DNA from: DASQFQ01 sp963730115
Lineage (GTDB): Bacteria > Actinomycetota > Thermoleophilia > Solirubrobacterales > Solirubrobacteraceae
Length of the DNA: 64,000 nucleotides
Reading direction: 5' to 3'
Assembly: GCA_963730115.1 (NCBI GenBank)
Contig: CAVSQM010000012.1
Span: forward strand, 868,001 to 932,000
Part shown: piece after piece, positions 40,892-48,759 of the stretch
How the letters are laid out: each line of letters begins with the position of its first letter
How positions within the stretch are numbered: position 1 is the stretch's first letter
The notes under the pieces: model-generated
The model's input: the letters and a program-made list of their open reading frames with translations, nothing else
Database searches by the model: none
Told to the model about the DNA's origin: nothing
Program-made: the position numbers and the translations under genes

Positions 40892-41370
40892 ACCCCGCCG
40901 AGCTGGTCGACTTCGTCCAGGGCCTCGCGAGCCGGCCGCAGCTGTGGTCGCACCTCGTCGAGCACGACCGCGCGGCGCGCTGCTACTCGGAGCTGCTGCG
41001 CAACGACGACGTCGCCGCGTGGCTGATCTGCTGGATGGACGAGCAGGACACCGGCTTCCACGACCACGACACCTCCGCCGGCGCGGTGGCCGTCGTCTCG
41101 GGCAGCGTCCGCGAGGACCGGCTCGTGCTCGGCGGCTCGCCGACGTCGCGCGTGGTGGAGGCCGGCGGCGCGTTCTCGTTCGAGGCCTCCGACATCCACC
41201 GCGTGCAGCACTCCGGCGCGGAGCCCGCGGTCACCCTGCACGCCTACTCGCCGCCGCTGTGGCGGATGGGCACCTACGAGGTGCAGCCGGGCGGCCGGCT
41301 GCTCCGGCACTCGGTGTCGTACGCCGAGGAGTTGCGGCCGTTGACGGCGGCGGTCGACCTCGCTGCCTGA
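40888..41370 (+). CDS. Cysteine dioxygenase-like cupin
   Basis: A 160-residue cupin of the cysteine dioxygenase type. The metal-binding histidines are in DTGFHDHDTSAGAVAVVSGS and the second-strand His in FEASDIHRVQHSG, followed by AVTLHAYSPPLWRMGTY. Cysteine dioxygenases convert cysteine to cysteine sulfinate using Fe(II) and O2. Bacterial CDO-like cupins may use other thiols such as 3-mercaptopropionate. Co-translated with the amidohydrolase. The upstream palindrome could link the pair to sulfur status. Confidence 0.8.
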   Translation: MNPAELVDFVQGLASRPQLWSHLVEHDRAARCYSELLRNDDVAAWLICWMDEQDTGFHDHDTSAGAVAVVSGSVREDRLVLGGSPTSRVVEAGGAFSFEASDIHRVQHSGAEPAVTLHAYSPPLWRMGTYEVQPGGRLLRHSVSYAEELRPLTAAVDLAA

Positions 41371-41376
41371 CGCGGC

Positions 41377-41521
41377 GAACGTCAACGGCGGCTGGGTAGG
41401 GGTCGGGTCCGAGCCGCCGCGGCACGAAAGTCGTCTCGATGGGCTGTGGGCCTATCGAGGTGACTTTCGTGGCCGCCGCGGCGGTTCGAACCCGCTTCTT
41501 ACCCAGCCGCAGTTGATGTTC
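41377..41521. repeat. Composite hairpin element, copy B
   Basis: A 145-bp element with the same inverted arms as copy A: GAACGTCAA-C-GGCGGCTGGG starts at 41377, and its partner ends at 41521 (19 of 21 positions match). Inside are shoulder pieces containing GCCGCCGCGG on both sides. The central 22-bp stem (41423-41444 with 41450-41471) has a 5-nt loop, and its sequence is unrelated to the stem of copy A. All 22 positions pair, three of them as G.U. It lies between the convergent cupin and xylulokinase genes. The xylulokinase stop codon and last residues are formed by its right arm. Confidence 0.8.
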
Positions 41522-42936
41522 GAAGCGCCGGATACAACGCCCGGAACCGCTCGCGCCCCTCCGCATACGCCTCGACCCACTCGGCCACCGGCTCGACCGT
41601 CCCGGTCGGGCGCACGGTCGCCTCGACGGCCTCGGCCGGCGAGGCCCACAGCCCGCCCGCCACGCCGCCGAGCAGCGCGGCGCCGAACGCGGCGCCCTCG
41701 TCGACCGCGGTGCGCTCGAGCGGCAGCTCGAGCGCGGAGGCGACGATCTGCAGCCACAGCTCCGAGCGGCCGCCGCCGCCCGACACGCGCCCGCGGTCGG
41801 GCAGGTCGCCGAGCTCGGCGATCAGGTCGAGCGAGTCGCGCAGCCCGTACGCCACGCCCTCGAGCACCGCGCGCACGAGCGCGCCGCGGTCGTGGCGTAG
41901 CGACAGCCCGGCGAACGCGCCGCGCGCATCGGGGTCGGCGTGCGGGGTGCGCTCGCCGGCCAGGTACGGGCAGGAACGTCAAGCCCTCGACACCCGGCTC
42001 CCACTCCGCCGCCTCGCCCACCAGCGCGTCGTAGTCGCCGCCGCCCAGGGCGTCGCGCAGCCACCGCAGCGCGCCCGCGGCGTTGAGCATCACGCCCATC
42101 GCGTGCCACGTCTCCGGCACCGCGTGGCAGAACGCGTGGACCCGCGCCTGCTCGTCGGCGGCGAACTCCGGCAGCGCCGAGAACACCACGCCCGACGTGC
42201 CGAGCACGACCGACAGCGGCTCGCCCGCGTGCGTGACGCCCACCCCCAGGGCGCCCGCCGCCTGGTCGCCCGCGCCGGCGGCGACCGGGATCCCGTCGGA
42301 CGTCTCGCCCGACACCTCCGCCGACTCCAGCGCCCGCGGCAGCCACTCCGCCGGCACGCCGAGCGCCGAGCACACCTCCTCGCTCCACGTCCGCCGCGCG
42401 ACGTCGAACAGCAGCGTCCCCGAGGCGTCGGCGACGTCGATCGCCCGCTCCCCGCACAGCTTCAGCCGCACGTAGTCCTTCGGCAGCAGGATGTGCGCGA
42501 TCCGCTCGTGCACCTCCGGCTCGTGCTTCTCCAGCCACAGCAGCTTCGGCGCCGTGAAGCCGGTCAGGGCGCGGTTGCCGGTCGCGGCGATCAGCGCCTC
42601 GAGCCCGATCCGCTCCTCGATCTCGTCGCACTCCGCGCCCGTGCGCTGGTCGTTCCACAGGATCGCCGGGCGCAGCACCTGCTCGTCCGCGTCGAGCGCG
42701 ACGAGCCCGTGCATCTGCCCCGAGAGGCCGATGCCGGCCACCTCGTCGGCCCCGAGCTGCTCGAGCGCCTCCGACGCCGCGCGCGACCAATCCTCCGGAT
42801 CCTGCTCCGCCCAGCCGGGCTTCGGCGTCGAGAGCCCGTACTCGAGCTCCGCGCGCCCGACGACCTCGCCGTCCTCGGAGACGGCCAGGGCCTTCAGGCC
42901 GGTCGTGCCGACGTCGAGTCCGACCGCGACGCTCAT
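41499..42936 (-). pseudogene. xylB: Xylulokinase (FGGY carbohydrate kinase), frameshifted
   Basis: An FGGY kinase of about 478 codons. The N-terminal part has the phosphate motif VAVGLDVGTTGLKALAVSED, GIGLSGQMHGLVALDADEQV and ILWNDQRTGAECDEI. It continues with GLGAGDQAAGALGVG-like AAGAGDQAAGALGVGVTHAG and VLGTSGVVFSALPE. One extra base at about 41967 shifts the frame after LTFLP. The C-terminal part (EGVAYGLRDSLDLIAELGD, RVSGGGGRSELWLQIVASAL) follows in the other frame. The motif set fits xylulokinase, and the XylF-type transporter next door supports this. The last six residues (TSTAAG) and the stop come from the hairpin element. Confidence 0.8.
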
Positions 42937-42977
42937 GCCGGCGCCGCCAGCGCCGCGTTCCCAGGGCTCGTCTTCAC
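42933..42977 (-). CDS. Possible 14-codon leader peptide of xylB
   Basis: A GTG at 42977 with a GAGAGGA ribosome-like site upstream opens a 14-codon frame (VKTSPGNAALAAPA). Its TGA overlaps the xylB ATG (ATGA). xylB itself has no good ribosome site, so translation may be coupled through this leader. Alternatively it is the remnant end of a lost gene, or an indel hides a longer xylB N-terminus. Confidence 0.3.
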   Translation of the reverse strand: MKTSPGNAALAAPA

Positions 42978-43017
42978 GTCGTCAGTCCTCTCTGGCCGAT
43001 GAATTAGGGTGCGGCGC

Positions 43018-43386
43018 GTGCCGGAGCAGCCCGCCGCTCACGTGGGGATGGACGCCGAGGGCATCGTCACGCGGTGGGACGAGGGCGCCGAGAAGCTGTT
43101 CGGCTACAGCGCCGGAGACGCGGTCTCCCGCACGGTGGCCGAGCTGATCGTGCCGCCCGCGTTGCGCGGCGCGCACGCGCGCGGGATGCAGCGCGTCGCG
43201 GCCGGCGGCGAGTCCGTGCTGGCCGGCCGCGCGGTCGAGGTGCCCGCCTTCGACGCCCACGGCCGCTCGTTCCGGGTCGAGCTGCAGATCGCCGAGATCG
43301 AGGAGGCGCCGACCCGCTTCGTCGGCACGATCTCCGTCGTCGGCAGTCACAGCACCGCCGCCGAGCCGGACTCCGCCGAGCGGTAG
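43018..43386 (+). CDS. Single PAS-domain protein
   Basis: A protein of about 122 residues made of one PAS domain: AHVGMDAEGIVTRWDEGAEK, LFGYSAGDAVSRTVAELIVP, PALRGAHARGMQRV, and a C-terminal strand pair EVPAFDAHGRSFRVELQIAE. PAS domains sense ligands or redox state, or mediate protein contacts; no output domain is attached. GTG 43018 is chosen because TAGGG lies upstream; GTG 43009 is also in frame. It is inserted between the xylB gene and the convergent transport operon, and overlaps the dehydrogenase 3' end by 40 bp. Confidence 0.75.
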   Translation: MPEQPAAHVGMDAEGIVTRWDEGAEKLFGYSAGDAVSRTVAELIVPPALRGAHARGMQRVAAGGESVLAGRAVEVPAFDAHGRSFRVELQIAEIEEAPTRFVGTISVVGSHSTAAEPDSAER

Positions 43387-44312
43387 AGCGCCTCGATCGC
43401 GCGCGCCTGGCCGAGCGCGTCCGCCTTGCCCAGCAGCAGCGACGCCTCGCCGCGGACGGCGCGCGCGAAGTCGATCAGCTCGTGGGTGTAGGGATTGGCG
43501 TCGTCGATCTCGATCAGCTCGACGCCGTCCTCGCGGCGCAGCTCGATGACGGGCGAGCGCCCGTGCCACGGGTCGGCGAGGAACAGCGAGCCCTCCTCGC
43601 CGATCGCCTCGAGGTGGTGCCGGCGACCGACCGCGAAGCCGCAGTGGAAGGCGCCGATCACGTCGCCGGGGAAGCGCAGCGTCGCCGCGAAGGCGACGTC
43701 GACGTCGTCACCGCCGACGACCTGCTCGGCGGACACGCGCTCGGGCTCCGCGCCGGCCACGAGCCGGCAGCCGCTGACGCAGTAGCAGCCGACGTCCATC
43801 AGCGAGCCACCGTCGAGGCCGGCCTGCATACGGATGTCGCTGACGCCGTCCAGCGGGAACGAGAACGACGCCTTGACCATCCGCAACGGCCCGACCGCGC
43901 CCTCGTCGAGCAACGCGCGCAGCCGGTGCGTCTGCGGGTGGTGGCGCCACATGAACGCCTCCTCGAGCACGCGCCCGGCCCGCTCCGCCGCGGCGAAGGC
44001 CTCCTCGACCTCCGCCGGGCGGCGCGTCAGCGGCTTCTCGCACAGCACGTGCTTGCCCGCCTCGAGCGCCCGCACCGACCACGGCACGTGCAGCGAGTTG
44101 GGCAGCGGGTTGTAGACCGCGTCGACGTCGGGGTCCTCGAGCAGCGCCTCATAGGAGCCGTGCGCGCGCTCGATCCCGTGCTCGCGGGCGAACTCCTCGG
44201 CACGCCCGCGGTCCCGGGAGGCGACGGCCACGACCGTCGCCTCGTCGGTCCCGCGGGCGCCCGCGAGGAGCTTCCCGTTGATGTTCGCGGTGGAGAGCAG
44301 TCCCCACCGCAT
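43347..44312 (-). CDS. Gfo/Idh/MocA family oxidoreductase (sugar dehydrogenase-like)
   Basis: A 321-residue NAD(P)-dependent dehydrogenase. The N-terminal Rossmann domain starts MRWGLLSTANINGKLLAGAR, followed by VDAVYNPLPNSLHVPWSVRA and the conserved HVLCEKPLTRRPAEVE, where the Lys of EKP is catalytic. The C-terminal domain has FMWRHHPQTHRLRALLDEGA and GGSLMDVGCYCVSGCRLVAG with catalytic-site Asp and Cys/His positions. It resembles xylose or glucose dehydrogenases of this family. It ends the overlapping operon with the sugar ABC transporter (TGATG junction with the permease). Confidence 0.85.
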   Translation of the reverse strand: MRWGLLSTANINGKLLAGARGTDEATVVAVASRDRGRAEEFAREHGIERAHGSYEALLEDPDVDAVYNPLPNSLHVPWSVRALEAGKHVLCEKPLTRRPAEVEEAFAAAERAGRVLEEAFMWRHHPQTHRLRALLDEGAVGPLRMVKASFSFPLDGVSDIRMQAGLDGGSLMDVGCYCVSGCRLVAGAEPERVSAEQVVGGDDVDVAFAATLRFPGDVIGAFHCGFAVGRRHHLEAIGEEGSLFLADPWHGRSPVIELRREDGVELIEIDDANPYTHELIDFARAVRGEASLLLGKADALGQARAIEALYRSAESGSAAVL

Positions 44313-45550
44313 CACGCCCTGCCCGACGCCTCGCGCCCCCGCCGCGAGATGGAGTCGACGGTGACCGCGAGCAGCAGCACGCCGCCGGTGAGCACGAACT
44401 TGGTGCCGGACGACAGGCCGAGCAGCCCGAGTCCGTTGTCGATGCCGAGCATGACCAGGGCGCCGAGCAGCGCGGCCTTCATCGTGCCGCGCCCGCCGAA
44501 CAGCGAGGTGCCGCCGATGACCGCCGCGGCGATCGGGTACAGCAGCGCCTGGCCGCCGCCCGTGTTGGTGTCGACCGACCGCAGGCGGGAGGCGAGGATG
44601 ATGCCGCCCACCACGGCCATGAGCGACACGAGCGCGAAGCACGCGATGCGCACGTTGTCGACGTTGATGCCCGCGCGCCGCGCCGCCTCGGCGTTGCCGC
44701 CGACGGCGTAGATGTGGCGCCCGAACTTCGTCCGGTTGAGGACGAAGGTCCAGAACACGAACAGCGCCCCGACGATCAGCGCCACGTACGGCAGGCCGCG
44801 ATCCTGGTTGCAGAGGTACACGACGAACGCCAGCGCAGCGCCCAGGGCGGCGATCCGCAGCCCCACGATCAGCGTCGGGTCGGTGGCCAGCCCGGCCGCC
44901 TTGCGCGAGCGCAGGCTGGCCAGCTGGATCGCCGCGTACAGCGCGGTGACGACGATCATCAGGAGCCACGCCGTGCCGTCGGGCAGGAAGTCGTTGGCCA
45001 CCCCGATCACGAAGTCGTTCTGCAGGATCACCGTGCCCTTCGAGCCGATCAGCAGCAGCACGACGCCGTTCCACGCGAGCAGGCCGGCGAGCGTGACCAC
45101 GAACGACGGCACGCCGATCTTGGTGATGATCAGCCCGTGGAACGTGCCGATCGCGAGGCCGGTGGCGAACACGATCCCGAGCACGACGAAGGTCGGCAGC
45201 TCGTTGCCGTCCGGCGTCAGCAGGATCGCGGTCAGCACGCCGCCGACGCCGGAGACGAAGCCGATCGAGAGGTCGATCTCCCCCAGCAGCAGCGCGAACG
45301 TCACGCCCATCGCGATGACGGCGTACGGCGCCGTCTGCACGATCAGGTTGACGAAGTTCCCCGAGGTGAGGAAGCGGTCGTTCTGGGACTGGAAGATGAT
45401 CGCGATGATGATCAGACCGACGACGATCGGCAGCGAGCCGAGCTCGCCGCTCTTGACGTCGGTCCACCAGCGCTGCGCGTAGGCGCCGACGGTGTTGGCG
45501 GCCGGCGACCCGGGTTCGGCCGCGGGCGGAGGTGCGGTGGCGGCGCTCAT
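44312..45550 (-). CDS. xylH: Sugar ABC transporter permease (XylH-like)
   Basis: A 412-residue permease of the ribose/xylose (BPD_transp_2) type with about ten hydrophobic helices. The usual motifs are LLLGEIDLSIGFVSGVGGVL, FHGLIITKIGVPSFVVTLAG and RRAGINVDNVRIACFALVSL. GGTSLFGGRGTMKAALLGAL is the cytoplasmic loop that contacts the ATPase. It is longer than RbsC and matches XylH in size. The ATG at 45550 overlaps the ATPase stop by 4 bp. It imports a pentose, probably xylose. Confidence 0.9.
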   Translation of the reverse strand: MSAATAPPPAAEPGSPAANTVGAYAQRWWTDVKSGELGSLPIVVGLIIIAIIFQSQNDRFLTSGNFVNLIVQTAPYAVIAMGVTFALLLGEIDLSIGFVSGVGGVLTAILLTPDGNELPTFVVLGIVFATGLAIGTFHGLIITKIGVPSFVVTLAGLLAWNGVVLLLIGSKGTVILQNDFVIGVANDFLPDGTAWLLMIVVTALYAAIQLASLRSRKAAGLATDPTLIVGLRIAALGAALAFVVYLCNQDRGLPYVALIVGALFVFWTFVLNRTKFGRHIYAVGGNAEAARRAGINVDNVRIACFALVSLMAVVGGIILASRLRSVDTNTGGGQALLYPIAAAVIGGTSLFGGRGTMKAALLGALVMLGIDNGLGLLGLSSGTKFVLTGGVLLLAVTVDSISRRGREASGRA

Positions 45551-46356
45551 GCGACGGCCTCCTCGGACTGTCCCGGAACCTTCGAGAGCTGCCCGGCGGT
45601 GATCGCCTCGACGACCTCCTGCTGGTTGGTCTCGCGGCGCTTGAACTCCTTCACGTTCTGGCCCAGCCGCAGCACCGTGATCGTGTCCGCCACCTGGAAG
45701 ATGTCGTGGAGGTTGTGCGAGATCAGCACGACCGCCAGTCCCTGCTCGCCGAGCCGCGCGACGAGGTCGAGCACCTGCTTGGTCTGCGCGACGCCGAGCG
45801 CCGCGGTCGGCTCGTCGAGGATGACCACGCGGGAGTTCCACATCACGGCCTTCGCGACCGCGACGGACTGGCGCTGGCCGCCCGACAGCCCCGCCACCGT
45901 CTGCCGGACGGAGCGGATGGTGGTCACGGAGAGGCCCTTGAGCGTCTCCGACGCCCGCTTCTCCATGCCCGTCTCGTCGAGTCGCCGCAGCGTCGCGAGC
46001 TCCTCGCGGCCGAGGAACATGTTCTGCACCACGTCGAGGTTGTCGGCGAGGGCGAGGTCCTGGTAGACGACCTCGATCCCGAGGTCGGACGCATCCTTCG
46101 GGCCGTGGATGTTCACCGGCTTGCCTTCGAAGACGACCTCGCCGCTGTCGACGGGGTGGATGCCCGCGATGCACTTGATGAGGGTGGACTTGCCGGCGCC
46201 GTTGTCACCCACCAGCGCCATGACCTCACCGGAGGCGACGTGGAAGTCGACCTCGAAGAGGGCCTGGACCGCGCCGAAGGACTTGGAGACCTTCCGGAGC
46301 TCCAATATCGGCGAGTCGGGGGGCGCCGGCTGGCGCCCCCCCGTCTCGTCGGTCAT
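45547..46356 (-). CDS. Sugar ABC transporter ATP-binding protein
   Basis: A 269-residue single-domain ATPase with Walker A ALVGDNGAGKSTLIKCIAGI, signature QTVAGLSGGQRQSVAVAKAV, Walker B SRVVILDEPTAALGVAQTKQ and the switch His in LISHNLHDIFQ. E. coli XylG has two such domains. A single domain here is the FrcA-like form common in actinobacteria. The ATG at 46356 overlaps the stop of the binding-protein gene (TAATG). Confidence 0.9.
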   Translation of the reverse strand: MTDETGGRQPAPPDSPILELRKVSKSFGAVQALFEVDFHVASGEVMALVGDNGAGKSTLIKCIAGIHPVDSGEVVFEGKPVNIHGPKDASDLGIEVVYQDLALADNLDVVQNMFLGREELATLRRLDETGMEKRASETLKGLSVTTIRSVRQTVAGLSGGQRQSVAVAKAVMWNSRVVILDEPTAALGVAQTKQVLDLVARLGEQGLAVVLISHNLHDIFQVADTITVLRLGQNVKEFKRRETNQQEVVEAITAGQLSKVPGQSEEAVA

Positions 46357-47459
46357 TACAGACCGGCCTCGGTGCACTTCTTGGCCAGGTCACCGGCGCA
46401 GATCTCTTCCTTCTTCGGGAAGTCCGGCTCGCCGATGTAGTCCTTGATGTTGTCCTTCGTGACCGCAACCGGCTCGAGGAGCACGGCCGGGACGTCCTTG
46501 GTCTCGTTGTTGACCGTCGCCGTCGCCTCGGTGGGCTCCTCGCCCTTCGCCAGCGCGATGGCCAGCTTGGCGGCCGCGTCGGCCTCCTTCTTGATCGCCT
46601 TGTAGACCGTCATGCACTGGTCGCCATTGACGATGTTCTGGATGCCCTGGAGCGTCGCGTCCTGGCCGGTGACCGGGACCTGCGGCAGCTTGCGCTGCTT
46701 CAGCGCCGAGATGGCGGCGTTGCCGAGGCCGTCGTTCGCGGCGAGGACGCCGTCGACCTTGTTGTCGGCCTTCTGCAGCATCTGCTCGAAGATCGTCAGC
46801 GCCTTCTGGTTGTCCCAGTCGGGCACGGACTGATCGGCGACCTCGGTCCAGTCACCGGACTCGAACTTCGGGTTGATGACCGAGTCGTAGCCCTTCTTGA
46901 ACAGCGTCGCGTTGTTGTCCGTCGGCGAGCCGTTGAGGACGGCCACGGCGGCCTTCTTGTCCCCGAGGCAGTCGACGAGGCCCTGGCCCTGGAGCTGACC
47001 GACCTTCTCGTTGTCGAACGAGACGTAGTAGTCGGAGTCGCCCTTGAGCGTGAGGCGGTCGTAGTCGATGACCTTGACGCCCTGCGACTTCGCGTTCGCC
47101 GCGATCGCCGCGCCGGAGCCCGAGTCGAGGTTCACGAGCAGCAGCACCTTCGCGCCGTTCGTGATCGCCTGCTCGGCCTGCTGCTGCTGCGTGGCCTTGT
47201 CGCCTTCAGCGTTCTGGATCTCGGACTCGACGCCCGCGGCGTCGAACGCCTGCTTCAGGAACGGCCGGTCGACCGTCTCCCAGCGCACCGAGGACTTGGA
47301 GTCCGGCAGCAGCACCGCGACCTTGCCGGCCGACTTCTCGCCACTGCTGGAGCTTCCACCGCCACCCTCGTCGTCGTCGCCGCACGCGGCGACCGGCACG
47401 GCGAGGGCCAGCATCGCGGCGCCAAGCACCAGCGACTTCCCTCTCCCCCTGAACTTCAC
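46356..47459 (-). CDS. xylF: Sugar ABC transporter substrate-binding lipoprotein (XylF-like)
   Basis: A 367-residue periplasmic-binding-type lipoprotein. A signal peptide ends in the lipobox LALAVPVAACGDDDEG with the lipidated Cys at residue 26, followed by a Gly/Ser linker. The mature domain shows D-xylose-binding features: SKSSVRWETVDRPFLKQAFD, AQAITNGA-like EQAITNGAKVLLLVNLDSGS and KVIDYDRLTLKGDSDYYVSF. The GTG at 47459 overlaps the ROK stop (GTGA). It delivers the sugar to the permease. The xylose assignment is by similarity of motifs. Confidence 0.9.
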   Translation of the reverse strand: MKFRGRGKSLVLGAAMLALAVPVAACGDDDEGGGGSSSSGEKSAGKVAVLLPDSKSSVRWETVDRPFLKQAFDAAGVESEIQNAEGDKATQQQQAEQAITNGAKVLLLVNLDSGSGAAIAANAKSQGVKVIDYDRLTLKGDSDYYVSFDNEKVGQLQGQGLVDCLGDKKAAVAVLNGSPTDNNATLFKKGYDSVINPKFESGDWTEVADQSVPDWDNQKALTIFEQMLQKADNKVDGVLAANDGLGNAAISALKQRKLPQVPVTGQDATLQGIQNIVNGDQCMTVYKAIKKEADAAAKLAIALAKGEEPTEATATVNNETKDVPAVLLEPVAVTKDNIKDYIGEPDFPKKEEICAGDLAKKCTEAGL

Positions 47460-48679
47460 GTTGTTCCTCCTCGTTGGATGGACAGCGGATGCGGCGCCAG
47501 ACGCGCCGCGAGATGCTCGGACTGCAAGAGGGCCAGGGCGAGCGCGCCGAGCACCTGCGCTCGCTCTCCGAGGACGCCCGCCACGATCCGTGCGTCTTCC
47601 GCGGCCGGCGCGATCGCGTACCGGCTCACGGCCTCTCGCATCGGATCGAGGAGGACGTCGCCCGCCTCGCCCAGGTCTCCGCCCACGACAACCGTGTCGG
47701 GGTTGAAGACATTGCAGACTGCGGCGACCACGCGGCCGAGCACGCGCCCGGCGTCGGCGATCGCCCGTTGGCAGCCGGCGTCGCCCGCATGGGCGAGCCG
47801 GATGATGTCGGCCAGGCTCAGCTCTTCGCCGCGGCTGCGCCGCAGCAGGTCGCTGATGGCCGGGCCCGAGACGTATGTCTCGAGACAGCCGCGGTTCCCG
47901 CAGCGGCAGATCGGGCCGGTCTCGTCGACCAGCACGTGGCCGACCTCGCCCGCCATGCCGCGGCCGCCACGGTAGGGGCGGCCGTCGACGATCAGGCCCG
48001 CGCCGATGCCGGAGGACACCATCACGTAGACGGCGTTGCGGGCGTCGCGGGCGGCGCCGAGCGTGACCTCGGCGAGCGCGCCCAGGTTGGCGTCGTTGTC
48101 GAGGTGCACCGGCAGGTCGCCGATCCGGCGGCTCATCTCGGCGGCGACCGCGAGGCCCTCCCAGCCCGGCAGGATCGCGGTCGGGCGGACCGCGCCGCGG
48201 TCATGGTCGATCGGGCCCGAGAGCGCCATGCCGACGCCGATCACGTCCGTCTGGCTCAGGCCCGTCTCGTCGAGCAGCTCGTCGACGAGCTCGGCGGCGG
48301 TGTCGAGCGAGCTCTCGGCGTCGTGGTCGACGTCCTCCGGTCGCACCGCCTCGGCCAGCACCGTGCGCGAGAGGTCCGAGACCGCGGCGTGGATGCGGTC
48401 GTGGCCGAAGTCGATGCCGACCACCGCTCCCGCCGAGCGATCGAGCGAGAGCAGGGTCGGCGGCCGCCCCGTGGCCATGCTGGCCGGGGCGTCGGGATCG
48501 GAGTGCTCGACGATCAGCCCGTGCGCCTGGAGGTCGGATACGAGGCTCGAGACGGTCGAGCGGGACAGGCCGGTGACGCGCGCGATCTCCGCCCTGCTGG
48601 CGGTCCCCCGCTCACGCAGGGTCTCCACCACGCGCAGGCGATTCAGCTCGCGCAACGATTCCAGCGACCCGGTCCTCAC
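47456..48679 (-). CDS. ROK family transcriptional regulator (XylR-type)
   Basis: A 407-residue ROK repressor. The N-terminal winged HTH is LRELNRLRVVETLRERGTAS, RAEIARVTGLSRSTVSSLVS. The sugar-kinase-like domain has AVVGIDFGHDRIHAAVSDLS, LPVHLDNDANLGALAEVTLG with the sugar-binding NDAN, and a zinc motif in GHVLVDETGPICRCGNRGCL with CxCGxxGCxE. It is the first gene of the operon and overlaps xylF by 4 bp, so it likely autoregulates the transporter genes in response to the sugar. The GTG start at 48679 has AGGAGG upstream. Confidence 0.9.
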   Translation of the reverse strand: MRTGSLESLRELNRLRVVETLRERGTASRAEIARVTGLSRSTVSSLVSDLQAHGLIVEHSDPDAPASMATGRPPTLLSLDRSAGAVVGIDFGHDRIHAAVSDLSRTVLAEAVRPEDVDHDAESSLDTAAELVDELLDETGLSQTDVIGVGMALSGPIDHDRGAVRPTAILPGWEGLAVAAEMSRRIGDLPVHLDNDANLGALAEVTLGAARDARNAVYVMVSSGIGAGLIVDGRPYRGGRGMAGEVGHVLVDETGPICRCGNRGCLETYVSGPAISDLLRRSRGEELSLADIIRLAHAGDAGCQRAIADAGRVLGRVVAAVCNVFNPDTVVVGGDLGEAGDVLLDPMREAVSRYAIAPAAEDARIVAGVLGERAQVLGALALALLQSEHLAARLAPHPLSIQRGGTT

Positions 48680-48692
48680 TCCGGGGCCGACC

Positions 48693-48719
48693 CTCCTACA
48701 TCGCGAGGGCCTTTGTCAA
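48693..48719 (-). promoter_or_regulatory. Candidate promoter of the sugar operon
   Basis: On the minus strand CTTGACA (TTGACA at 48719-48714) is followed 15 bases later by TAGGAG (48698-48693), just before the ROK GTG. The -35 match is good, but the -10 and spacing are poor. No clear ROK operator palindrome was found in the 80-bp gap. Confidence 0.3.
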
Positions 48720-48759
48720 GAGTCCGCACGAACTCGGCAGTTTGTCGCGCCCCAGGTGT

